From Agelas oroides (Eukaryota; Porifera; Demospongiae; Agelasida; Agelasidae): a stretch of 64,000 nucleotides of DNA. The position numbers were made by a program, and so were the translations under genes. Of the stretch, positions 1-27,526 are shown one piece after another (positions within the stretch are counted from its first letter, which is position 1; each line of letters begins with the position of its first letter). The notes beneath the pieces were generated by a model. The model was not told where the DNA came from, searched no databases, and saw nothing but the letters and a program-made list of their open reading frames with translations. The stretch spans positions 7,034,636 to 7,098,635 of the forward strand of contig OX422183.1 of the NCBI GenBank assembly GCA_949130485.1, given 5' to 3'.

Positions 1-1126
1 CACGGAGTGTCCGCGCGCTTAACTATTGAAGATATGCGCATCACGTGAGATGTTTCCAATCCCGGTACGGAGCTATATTATCTATGCTTATATAAACTCC
101 TGTATCCAGAAGAACCAATGGACATACAAATCTGAGTGCATATTGTTTAGTACCATGCATGGTACACCTAGCACAGGAATAGAACTCTCATTCACTAACA
201 AGGTTCCCTTCACCAGTTACACCACCCTCACCCCTCACGATGAATGTGCTATAAGAGGCCATAAATTCCATTATGAAGGTGGCTGTGACTCTGGCTCCTC
301 CATTGTGGTTGTTATGGTTAAGTAGCACTCAAAAAGCTAAGGAAACCCTCGTAGTATCTTGGGGTGCGGTTTAGACTTAATACCATATTTCTTCAATCAG
401 ACGCCGCGGCTACTATTTTTTTCGCTGCTCGTTATTGTGTGGTTACTATACAAGGGTGGCGTTTATTTCTTCAGAAAACCTGCAGACATCAGCGACGGCT
501 GGATAAGGTACGTGCGAGCGATACAGTGACGACTGTTAAACACTGTCAGTAGTACACGCAGCCTCTCAGTCCTGCTGTCAGCCTTGGAAAGGAATTGTAC
601 AACACAAACAGCCCTAGCACTAACCGGTTGACTGTCGTCTTAAATTATTCACATATGTGTGCGTGTGTCGCATATACTAGCCGTGGCTACTATTCAAGGG
701 CAGCGTTTATTTCGCTCAGAGCTTCCGATTTTGCAGCTACTATTCGAGGGCAGCGACTATTTGAAGGTGGCGACTATTCGAAGGCAGTGTCTATTCGAAG
801 AAATATGAATGATACAATAGCAGCTTCAATGTGTACACCATGACAGAGCTGTGCCAAAGTGAGGAGCTCAACCCCTGCTCCCTATCTCCCAACTATGCTC
901 CACACTGTGGAAATACATAATGTACAGTCAGGGTGAAATGATGGCACTGCATGACTTCTGCGCACATATTTAACGTCTGCTTCATTTTTCTTAGTCTTTT
1001 TGAGTGTACTGCTATGTAAGCTTGTAGTAGTTTATGTGTGTACTTAGAGTGCACCACATTCCCATGTACTACTAACTGTAGTACCAATGCATACTCTGCT
1101 ACACAAAACATTTATTTTAGCATTAG
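1..1126. other. left flank; no gene seen; degenerate repeat at about 385-800
   Basis: No convincing exon was found here. Around 385-800 variants of a short phrase (CTACTATTCGAGGGCAGCG and relatives) recur several times, so the segment is a diverged repeat. If copy A of the SID-1-type gene is intact, this stretch lies in an intron, because the exon expected just before the one at 5407 is not found anywhere in 1-5406. Confidence 0.4.
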
Positions 1127-1163
1127 CCTCGTTCCCAGACCCATTTGAAAAATGGGAACGAGG
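1127..1163. repeat. hairpin remnant of the CCTCGTTCCCA element family
   Basis: CCTCGTTCCCA and its reverse complement TGGGAACGAGG sit 15 bases apart, an 11-bp stem. The same terminal sequence ends many inverted-repeat elements in this window (for example 19801-20425, 52156-52535 and 57503-57871). This looks like the two ends of such an element after loss of its middle. Confidence 0.6.
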
Positions 1164-1274
1164 ATATTTTAGTGGTTGTCTGTTGTCATACTGAAGATAT
1201 ATGTGTACTTAGACTACATCACAGTACATATGTTGCCCTTGCAAACAAAAAGAAATTTGGGAAGGATGGAGGAA

Positions 1275-1349
1275 GGAGGGAGGGAGGGAGGGAGGGAGGG
1301 AGGGAGGGAGGGAGGGAGGGAGGGAGGGAGGGAGGGAGGGAGGGAGGGA
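1275..1349. repeat. (GGGA)n microsatellite, 5' flank of the non-LTR element
   Basis: About 18 near-perfect GGGA units. The array stops abruptly where the retrotransposon 5' region begins. An array of the same unit on the same strand resumes at the element's other end (4989). Confidence 0.9.
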
Positions 1350-1550
1350 TCGAGGGTGGACGTGTGAAAAATTGATTGAAGACTGAAGAAAGTTGCTCTG
1401 CTCTTGAAGTTAGCTAGTCTGGCCACTAGGCTCTTATTTCCCTGTTCTGCCTAGTTGTAGCAGTTGTGCTAGTGCTGAAGAACATCCTAGACAAGTCCTA
1501 GCTGAATAGCTGTGCTACTTCGCTAGTTCCAGGCTACCTCACACCTCAAG

Positions 1551-2558
1551 ATGTCAGTCAACTGTGAAAAGTCCCAACCTCCCTCCCAGAACTGCTGTCC
1601 TTTCTGCAATAGCACTTTCCAGAAAGTGGGTAACCATCTGCCACGCTGCCCTCAGAGGAATGGAAGAGATTATGCCATGTATCTTTCCCAGAAGACCCTC
1701 AAGAACAGAGCTGGTACCTCCAGGAAGAAGCAGTGTCCTAGCTGTGGCAAACTGTTCATCAGGCTGGACACCCACCTCAAGAATAGTGCCACATGCAAGA
1801 ACAACTCCCAGGCACAAGCAGCACAAACCAGCCAGGCCCAGACACAAACAACCAGCAACCAGGAACCTAGCTTGCATTTTCACACCTCAATACAGTCAAT
1901 ACAGTCAGACGCCCAGCCACTTCCAGCCTTCACAATGCCTCCCCCATTCAAAACCCCTAAGACTGCTGAAGAATGGAGAGATGATGACTCCCAGCTAGCT
2001 AAGACTGTTGTCCCAGCCGTTTTAGAAGCAGAGAGTGTAGATGAGAAAAGCAAGATACTGGGGGAAGGCATTTACAACCATTTTGTTTCCAAGTATGGTG
2101 TGTTGGACAAGCGCAGACATACCCCACAACGCAAACCTCGCAATCACAACAGACCCTTGAAGAGGCTGAGGAAGGAGAGAAATGAGGCAAGAAAGGAGCT
2201 CAGAAAAGCGCGAAAAGAGAAACAAGATGAGCAGGCGATCCTTGACCTTGCGAAGAAGTTTCAACTCCTCCTTAGGCTGCACAGCAAGACCAAGAAGGCA
2301 TCCCTCAAGACAAGAGCAAATCTTGAGGCCAAGAAGGCACGGAGTGAGTGTGCAAAGTCATTCTGGAAGTTTGCAGTGAAGATACTTGATGATGAACACT
2401 CCAGCACTGTTGACCCTGCCTTCACTTCCCAGACAGCAGAGACCTTCTTCAAAGACATCTATAGCAGCAATCCCAGAACTTTCCAACGACCAGACTGGCT
2501 TCCTGAACCCCCTCCCCCAAGCAATGACTTCAACGATGAGCCCATGCATAGCAAATGA
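1551..2558 (+). CDS. zinc-finger N-terminal part of the non-LTR retrotransposon protein
   Basis: 335 codons from an ATG (CTCAAGATGTCAG). Near residues 16-33 there is a CX2CX9HX3C finger, and near residues 62-82 a CX2CX9HX6C finger. Together they form a paired nucleic-acid binding head as in R2-like elements. A Gln/Ser/Pro-rich linker follows, then a strongly basic, probably helical stretch (about residues 190-275) rich in Arg, Lys and Glu. The frame stops just as the conserved pre-RT segment should begin. That segment continues at once in the next frame (entry starting 2386), so this is the front half of one interrupted protein. Transposon protein, not a host gene. Confidence 0.75.
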   Translation: MSVNCEKSQPPSQNCCPFCNSTFQKVGNHLPRCPQRNGRDYAMYLSQKTLKNRAGTSRKKQCPSCGKLFIRLDTHLKNSATCKNNSQAQAAQTSQAQTQTTSNQEPSLHFHTSIQSIQSDAQPLPAFTMPPPFKTPKTAEEWRDDDSQLAKTVVPAVLEAESVDEKSKILGEGIYNHFVSKYGVLDKRRHTPQRKPRNHNRPLKRLRKERNEARKELRKARKEKQDEQAILDLAKKFQLLLRLHSKTKKASLKTRANLEAKKARSECAKSFWKFAVKILDDEHSSTVDPAFTSQTAETFFKDIYSSNPRTFQRPDWLPEPPPPSNDFNDEPMHSK

Positions 2559-4824
2559 TGAGATCTCAGTGGTGATCAAACACACCAAGAGCTCCTCTTC
2601 ACCAAGCCCCATTGATCAGGTCTCATACAGAGTCCTGAAGCGATGTCCTTCTCTTCTTCCCGCTTTGTCCAGCCTCTACAATGCCTGTTGGGAGTCAGCC
2701 TCAATTCCACCTATGTGGAAGCAGGGTGTGATTCGTCTGATCCCTAAAGAGGCAGCGACGACAAAACCGGAGGAGCCAGGAAACTTCAGACCAATTGCCC
2801 TGACGTCGTGCATAGGGAAAGTCTTCACCTCGATCCTGAAGAACAGATGGATGGAATTCATGCTCTCCAATGGCTACCTCAATACCAACGTCCAGAAGGC
2901 ATTCATGAGGAACATTCCCGGCTGCACTGAACAGTTTCACAAATTGATGGCAGCCGTCCAGGAAGCCCACCGAAAGCACAAGTCAATCACCATCTGCTGG
3001 CTTGACCTGGCCAATGCTTACGGAAGTGTTCACCATGGCCTGATTGACTTCACCCTCCAGCACTACCATGCTCCACTCTGCTTCAGAGACATAGTGGCCA
3101 GCCTCTACTGCAACTTGAATGCAGTGGTCACCTCAAAATCCTGGACCACTAACCCCATCCCCTTACAGCTTGGTGTCTACCAGGGTGACCCTCTATCTGT
3201 GGTTATTTTCAACTCTGTGATGTCTACCCTCTCTGACGCCATCATCCAATACCAACACATGGGCTACCAATTCTCTCAGAGTCCCCGATCCACCAACATA
3301 CTTCAGTACGCAGACGACACCTGCCTCATTGCGGATGGACCTTCTAGCTGTCAAAACCTGCTCAATGGTGTGGAGCGATGGCTCCAGTGGACTGGTATGC
3401 AAACTAAGGTCCCGAAATGCCACTCCCTTGCTATCCAGGCGTCATCAGGCAAAACGTATGACCCTGGCCTGATGTTGCAGGGAGAGCCCATTCCTTCCAT
3501 TGGAAACAATGCCGTCAAGTTCCTTGGAGCGTACATCCAGGTTCCCAGAGACACTCAGCAAGGGAGACAGCATCTCCAGACAAAGCTGACATCACTGCTC
3601 GAGAAGGTGGATGCAGTCCCTGTCACCAGACAGCAGAAGCTTCTTCTGTACAGGGCAGCCATATGCCCCCGAGTACTGTGGGACCTGGGTATTTTTGACC
3701 TGCCCATAACATGGGTCAACACATGCCTAGAGGCCACTGCAACCCGCTACCTGAAGAAGTGGTCGGGTCTAGCACGCTCAGCCGATCCCGCAAGGCTCTA
3801 CCTGCCCAAGAAGAATGGAGGCCTAGATCTACCAGCAATCTCACACCTCTATAAGAAGATGCATGTGAGTCATGCCTGCCAGCTCATCACTTCACATGAT
3901 CCCATCACCCAGCATGTGGCCAAGCTGCAGATTGAGAAGGAGCAGGACCAGCAGAGAGCCAAGTTCAAGCCAATGCTCACAGTACGGGAAGTGATGGTAG
4001 CAGACCCTGGTGCCAGCAAGAAGACATTGATGAGGAGAGCCAAAGAGGCAGTGAAGTCAGCAGAGGTTGCAGAACGGCTGGAGCATTCCCGGAGCCTGCC
4101 TCGCCAAGGGGAACTGCATCGGCTGATGGAAGGGGATGCTGCCACCCTGTGGTCAGATACAGTGCAAAAGCTACCTCCAGAAGCTCTCAAATTTGCATTG
4201 AATGCTGCTCAGGACACTCTGCCACACAATGCGAACCTGGCAATATGGAGGCGAAGTGAGGGTTTATCTAGTAACTGCAAGTTGTGTGGGGAGAGGCAGA
4301 CGCTTGTGCACGTCCTCAACCACTGTCAGGTGGCGTTGAATCTTAGGAGGTACAATGCAAGACATGATGCAGTTCTGGAGGTGATAGACCAGTTTGTGAG
4401 GGAGAACTGTCCGCCAGGTGTAGAGGCCATCACAGACCTACCAGCTTATGACTACACATTCCCAGCCTGTATCGCCCCAACTGACCTTCGACCTGATGTT
4501 GTGCTATGGAGCCCTGCTCAGAAATTTGCTGTTCTCATGGAGCTGACAGTGTGCCACGAAACTAACTTTGAAGATGCACACAGGCGGAAAGCAAATAAGT
4601 ACGAGGATCTGGTTGAGACAGGAAGGAGAAATGGCTATGATACAAGCACTGTAACGCTTGAAGTTGGCAGCCGAGGTTTTCTAAACCCGGAGGGCTTCAA
4701 GCACCTGTTTTCAAGCCTCGAGAGTTGCAGCAGTAAAAACAGACACCACTTTCTACAAGACGTGAGCAGGAAGGCCATACTCGGGTCACACCGAATTTGG
4801 ACATTGAGAAACTCTTTAATATAA
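2386..4824 (+). CDS. reverse transcriptase / restriction-like endonuclease of the non-LTR retrotransposon
   Basis: The frame is open for 812 codons; recognisable homology starts around residue 55 (near 2545), just where the upstream frame ends. RT motifs are intact: NFRPIALTSCIGK, the motif A aspartate in LDLANAYGS, GVYQGDPLS, and the catalytic YADD in LQYADDTCLIADG. After the thumb come a CX2C...HX4C knuckle (CKLCGERQTLVHVLNHC, about residues 632-648) and a nuclease core with RPDVVLW followed by a Glu in the next strand (MELTVCHE) and K-YEDL. This is the C-terminal restriction-like endonuclease that nicks the target for target-primed reverse transcription. The first 50 or so codons overlap the upstream frame and are probably not real. 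Confidence 0.85.
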   Translation: MMMNTPALLTLPSLPRQQRPSSKTSIAAIPELSNDQTGFLNPLPQAMTSTMSPCIANDEISVVIKHTKSSSSPSPIDQVSYRVLKRCPSLLPALSSLYNACWESASIPPMWKQGVIRLIPKEAATTKPEEPGNFRPIALTSCIGKVFTSILKNRWMEFMLSNGYLNTNVQKAFMRNIPGCTEQFHKLMAAVQEAHRKHKSITICWLDLANAYGSVHHGLIDFTLQHYHAPLCFRDIVASLYCNLNAVVTSKSWTTNPIPLQLGVYQGDPLSVVIFNSVMSTLSDAIIQYQHMGYQFSQSPRSTNILQYADDTCLIADGPSSCQNLLNGVERWLQWTGMQTKVPKCHSLAIQASSGKTYDPGLMLQGEPIPSIGNNAVKFLGAYIQVPRDTQQGRQHLQTKLTSLLEKVDAVPVTRQQKLLLYRAAICPRVLWDLGIFDLPITWVNTCLEATATRYLKKWSGLARSADPARLYLPKKNGGLDLPAISHLYKKMHVSHACQLITSHDPITQHVAKLQIEKEQDQQRAKFKPMLTVREVMVADPGASKKTLMRRAKEAVKSAEVAERLEHSRSLPRQGELHRLMEGDAATLWSDTVQKLPPEALKFALNAAQDTLPHNANLAIWRRSEGLSSNCKLCGERQTLVHVLNHCQVALNLRRYNARHDAVLEVIDQFVRENCPPGVEAITDLPAYDYTFPACIAPTDLRPDVVLWSPAQKFAVLMELTVCHETNFEDAHRRKANKYEDLVETGRRNGYDTSTVTLEVGSRGFLNPEGFKHLFSSLESCSSKNRHHFLQDVSRKAILGSHRIWTLRNSLI

Positions 4825-4988
4825 CTTTGTTTACCTTATCCTAATTTCTAAGCTGTTCTATCTTTCTATTCTAGCCCTAGAGACAGCCAATTTATTTGTG
4901 CCATGCAATAGCTCAGCATGTAGACAATGGCCGTATCTCTAGGCCTCCTTGTATGTACCCTCACATGCAAAAGGAGATGTTTATATAT

Positions 4989-5342
4989 AGGGAGGGAGGG
5001 AGGGAGGGAGGGAGGGAGGGAGGGAGGGAAGGGAGGAAGGAAGGAAGGAAGGAAGGAAGGAAGGAAGGAAGGAAGGAAGGAAGGAAGGAAGGAAGGAAGG
5101 AAGGGAGGGAGGGAGGGAGGGAGGGAGGGAGGGAGGGAGGGAGGGAGGGAGGGAGGGAGGGAGGGAGGGAGGGAGGGAGGGAGGGAGGGAGGGAGGGAGG
5201 GAGGGAAGGAAGGAAGGAAGGAAGGAAGGAAGGAAGGAAGGAAGGAAGGAAGGAAGGAAGGAAGGAAGAAAGAAAGAGAAGAGAAGAGAGAGGGAGGGAG
5301 GATGGAAGGGAGGAGAGAGGGAGGGTGGGAGGGAGGAAGAGG
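4989..5342. repeat. (GGGA)n / (GGAA)n compound microsatellite
   Basis: Alternating blocks: GGGA about 4989-5027, GGAA about 5033-5103, GGGA about 5104-5203, GGAA about 5204-5268, then degenerate purine sequence. It begins exactly at the 3' end of the retrotransposon and ends about 65 bp before the first visible exon of copy A. Long apparent reading frames on both strands are artefacts of the repeat. Confidence 0.95.
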
Positions 5343-5406
5343 GTAAGGCCATATTGTCTTACTTTCCTCCATCTTCTAACAGTGACTTTTATTCTAAACT
5401 CTACAG

Positions 5407-24216
<18,810 letters not shown>

Positions 24217-24481
24217 CTCAGTTGCTGGTGTTTTATAGCTGCTATGTACTTTTAGACTTGTACTTTTAATGGAAACCACATGGCCAGCTGTTGAGTTTGA
24301 GAATCAACAGTTCCCCAGGACAAATAGCACACATTCCAATGTTACATGGCTTTCTTTGACATGCTGTTGCATGTTTGTGGTATACACTTACAACATAAAA
24401 AACTTTTCACCATACACAGAACAAGCACACAAACCCTATTCATGGAGTGTCAATGCTGCTCAGACTGCATGCCTACACCCA
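24217..24481 (+). other. 3' flank of copy A
   Basis: Presumed 3' UTR after the copy A stop. No canonical AATAAA was found before the LTR element begins at 24487, so the polyadenylation site is uncertain. Confidence 0.4.
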
Positions 24482-25150
24482 AAGATTGTGATGATGGGAA
24501 CTATTGACTAACTATTATTCATTGTCAATTAACTGTTATAATATTATTCATGGTTGTGCACGTGTGCAGTGATCATTATGATTTATAATCATGGCGTACG
24601 GTAGTACGCCATATGTAGGGATGACCCCGAAAAAAAATGGCCGCCACATTAAAAGTGCACAAATAACACGCTCGAAATGTCTTCGTTAGATTAGTCAAAG
24701 GCCTGTATTAGCCATATCAGGCATTATCGAGTGTTTTCATGAGCAAAAAGACTGTTAAGTTTGCTGGAAAGTATCGCTAAGCACCAGACCAGCAAGTCGC
24801 CAAAACGGACAAATCGTCTATCTTCTGACTTTCTTTCTTCTTCTTCTGCCTCTCACCGCGATAGCACGATAACGGCTGGAGCTTTTACAACGATTCAAAC
24901 GAAAAAGAACAGGGTAAATCACTAGGTATTGCACCTGCCACTTATCGGTCTAAAAGAAAGAACTCAAACTTGTCGGCGATTCTCAGGTAATCTCACACTT
25001 ACGCTAGCTGCTACACGCCATTTTGCTCGAATTAAATATTACTCATAAATACGTCACCAGGGTTCAACTGAGCACGTGGTTCAGTACTTCGTAGAGAAGG
25101 TGAGAATTGAGCGTTGCAGTTTGCAAATCTGATTTCGTGGATCAGTTGAC

Positions 25151-25645
25151 GTGGTTGTGCTGCACTTTACATCGAACGCAATATGCGTAATGTCCGCAAG
25201 AAACGAGCGCAGGACAAGCAGAACTACCTGCGAAACAAAGGGGGAAAAAAGGCCAGCGTCCCGTAATAATTACTGGAAGGACCCGGAGAAACACAGGGCA
25301 TCTTCCCGGGCGTCCTCCCATGCCTGTTATTGGAAGGACCCTGAGACGAAAAGGGCGTCCTCCCATACCCGTTATTGGGAGGACCCTGAGACCAAAAAGG
25401 CATCTTCCAGGGCATCCTCCCATACCCGTTATTGGGAGGACCCTGAGAAAGGAAGGGCAGCTTCCCGCGTATCCTCCCATACCCGCTATTGGGAGGACCC
25501 TGAGAAAGGAAGGGCAGCTTCCCGCGTATCCTCCCATAGTAGTTATTGGAGGAACCCTGACAAAAAAAGGGCAGCAGCTCGTATGACTAATTTGAAGGCT
25601 GCAAAAGCCAAGCTCAAGTGGTATAGACGGTACTATGCCAGCTAG
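25151..25645 (+). CDS. short protein of 19-residue YW-DPE-K-RASSRASSH repeats (unknown function)
   Basis: 164 codons, about 60% of which are five to six repeats of the form YWEDPEKGRAASRVSSHTR (57 bp in DNA), very rich in Arg, Lys and Ser. Upstream, another frame starting with the ATG at 25184 reads MRNVRKKRAQDKQNYLRNK, which resembles the repeat and looks like the natural N terminus. It would need a frame change near the G/A run at about 25238-25250. The ORF may therefore be a broken gene. From memory, similar arrays occur in sponge transposon-related proteins. It is the only coding cargo of the Helitron-like insertion. Function is not known; the basic repeats could bind nucleic acid. Confidence 0.45.
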   Translation: MVVLHFTSNAICVMSARNERRTSRTTCETKGEKRPASRNNYWKDPEKHRASSRASSHACYWKDPETKRASSHTRYWEDPETKKASSRASSHTRYWEDPEKGRAASRVSSHTRYWEDPEKGRAASRVSSHSSYWRNPDKKRAAARMTNLKAAKAKLKWYRRYYAS

Positions 25646-26422
25646 TGTTTTAACCATCAAGTACTTCATATGACTTAGAACACTAGCCACTGATATTCAA
25701 TTTCAAGTTTTATTGTCAACTTTCACATTTCAAATTTGCTTGTTATAGTCATTTACATGCATATAGTACACATACAATGTTTACTGTGAGTTGATGGTAG
25801 CACTTTGGCTGGTGTCTTCTTAACATCCTCCTTTTGTGTTGTGCCTGAGTCTTCATATTCCTCCAACGAAGCAAGTGGCAGCCTATTGGTAGCTTGGTAT
25901 ACTCAAACTCTAGTAGCACCGAGTCAACAGTGCATGGCTTCATTCCAAACTTCTGCACTAGAGGTGGCCACAGAACTGGCGGTCGTTCAGCTCCACAGAC
26001 CCCTATGCGTTTGTTTCAAACCGATTTAGACTATAGCTACTCACCATCAAACAGTTCTGTAATGGGGTCTTACGACTCAATAATCTGGTGACAGTCTATG
26101 GAGAGTTTTTCGGTGAACCCATTAGTAGTCCACGTGAAATGAGCACAGGATTTATAAGCTTGCATGCAAAGCCTTATTAAACTCATCTGCTTTTCACTTG
26201 GTTTTTATGAGGCTTTGCTTGGACTGTACTTCTAAACCCCCCGAAGTTTGATGTTTGGATTGACGATTTCACTTCAAAGCGTTTGAATTTATGACAATTC
26301 TTAGCTCTTTCTACTATCATACTGTACACTGACACCATGCATCTTCCCCTCGGCCTACCCTCCCATGTCACTTCTCTCTTACCATTCCTAAAAAGCAATA
26401 CAAAAAAAAAAAAGAGCAGGAA

Positions 26423-27214
26423 CAAGTCACAAAAAAGTTTTCTGAATGAAAACAAGTGCATGTAGGGATGGAACCCTCAAAAACCAACCAAACTAGATGG
26501 GAATGACACCACAACAATTTCACACCATCCCTACATCTTGTGCCATTTTGCCAACTATGCACACCAGTAAACTCTCTAGCCTATTCGCACCCACTAAATG
26601 AATACTAGCTGTAGTTAGTGCTGCTCACTCCACAGCCTTTTACATAAAGACAATCCATATCTGCCATGTTCAGCAGCAATAAAATTTCACAACATAACTT
26701 ACTCCAACAGACCCAGCTCATGCACTCGACAGTTTCTGCATTCAAGACTAGTCTCACAAGCCAGACCCTTTCTGTTCCACAGTGCAGATCGCTTTCAGTA
26801 TCGGCACACAGAGGAAGGCACTAAGAATCGTCATAAATGCTTTGAAGTGAAATTGTAAATCCAAACATCAAACTTCTTCCCTCTGTGTGCCGCATACTGA
26901 AAGCGATCGGTGCTGCACAGAAAGGGTCTGGCTTGCAAGACTAATTCAAGACAGACCATACCTGCCACCCACAACATAACTCACCCCCCCTGCACATCAA
27001 CATGCACTCCTCACCCAGCACTACCCATCCCACTGCCTTCCACAACCCTCCTATGAACACAACTAACAAACACAAAGCATAGTTGGCAAAATGGCACAAG
27101 ATGTAGGGATGGTGTGAAATTGTTGTGGTGTCATTCCCATCTAGTTTGGTTGGTTTTTGAGGGTTCCATCCCTACATGCACTTGTTTTCATTCAGAAAAC
27201 TTTTTTGTGACTTG
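26423..27214. repeat. foldback with about 135-bp arms inside the Helitron-like insertion
   Basis: 26423 onward (CAAGTCACAAAAAAGTTTTC...) is the reverse complement of the segment ending at 27214 (...GAAAACTTTTTTGTGACTTG). Arms contain ATGTAGGGATGG and CATCCCTACAT. The inverted terminus at 26423 is also followed, in its own orientation, by T. Confidence 0.85.
26749..26942. repeat. 195-bp MITE nested in the foldback
   Basis: AGTCTCACAAGCCAGACCCTT ... AAGGGTCTGGCTTGCAAGACT, with inverted CTTTCAGTATCGGCACACAG inside. Separate family from the surrounding arms. Confidence 0.75.
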
Positions 27215-27274
27215 TATATATGTGAGACGAGCCACGTTATCTCTGGGTGACCATTACATGGTGTCAGAGGTGGG

Positions 27275-27526
27275 ATGGAACAACTTCAGCAACCAGAGGC
27301 ACTTGTACTACACGGAAACCTCGCCGAGAACTGGCGGAGATGGAAACAACGCTTCACGATATACATGACGGCCACGGGCAAGACAGCCGCCAGTGATGAG
27401 GTCAAGTCCGCCATTTTCCTTCACCTCGCGGGGCCCGACGCCCTGGACGTATTCAACACGCTAACCTTCGAGAACGAAGGCGACGCCCAGAAGCTAGACA
27501 AGCTACTAGTCACTAGAGAAGTTTGA
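27275..27526 (+). pseudogene. gag N-terminal fragment of the LTR element, ended by frameshift
   Basis: Starts with the ATG directly after the primer-binding-like stretch. It has the typical Gypsy gag opening (WRRWKQRFTIYMTATG, then AIFLHLAGPDALDVFNT). The frame hits TGA at 27524. The expected continuation (KFEAYC...) is open in another frame from 27510, so a one- or two-base indel lies in about 27503-27523. Either a damaged copy or, less likely, a recoding site; no classical slippery heptamer is visible. Confidence 0.75.

Larger units (their letters stand above)
1350..4988 (+). mobile_element. non-LTR retrotransposon with restriction-like endonuclease (R2/NeSL-like group)
   Basis: The element is defined by its coding content and by (GGGA)n arrays on both sides. 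Layout: about 200 bp of 5' leader, a zinc-finger/basic ORF (1551-2558), a reverse transcriptase plus endonuclease ORF (2386-4824), and about 165 bp of 3' UTR without a clear poly(A). N-terminal CCHC-type fingers, one central RT and a C-terminal CCHC-plus-PD-E/D nuclease are the plan of early-branching, often site-specific non-LTR elements. Those normally carry a single ORF, so the two overlapping frames point to a frameshifted copy. The clade (R2, NeSL, Hero or other) cannot be settled by eye. It sits upstream of the first visible exon of SID-1 copy A, probably in an intron. Confidence 0.8.
24589..27214 (+). mobile_element. Helitron-like insertion splitting the 5' LTR
   Basis: Comparison with the intact 3' LTR fixes both junctions to the base: the insertion lies between A (24588) and T (27215) with no target duplication, as for Helitrons. 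It begins TC, followed at once by a 9-bp stem hairpin ATGGCGTAC-GGTA-GTACGCCAT (24591-24612). It ends CTTG (canonical is CTRR), preceded about 14 nt earlier by the hairpin GTTTTC-ATTCA-GAAAAC. Subterminal ATGTAGGGATG (left) and CATCCCTACAT (right) are inverted. Cargo is one short repeat ORF and a foldback; no Rep/helicase is present, so it would be non-autonomous. A composite of two insertions is an alternative, because the right terminus is also found inverted at 26423. Confidence 0.6.
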
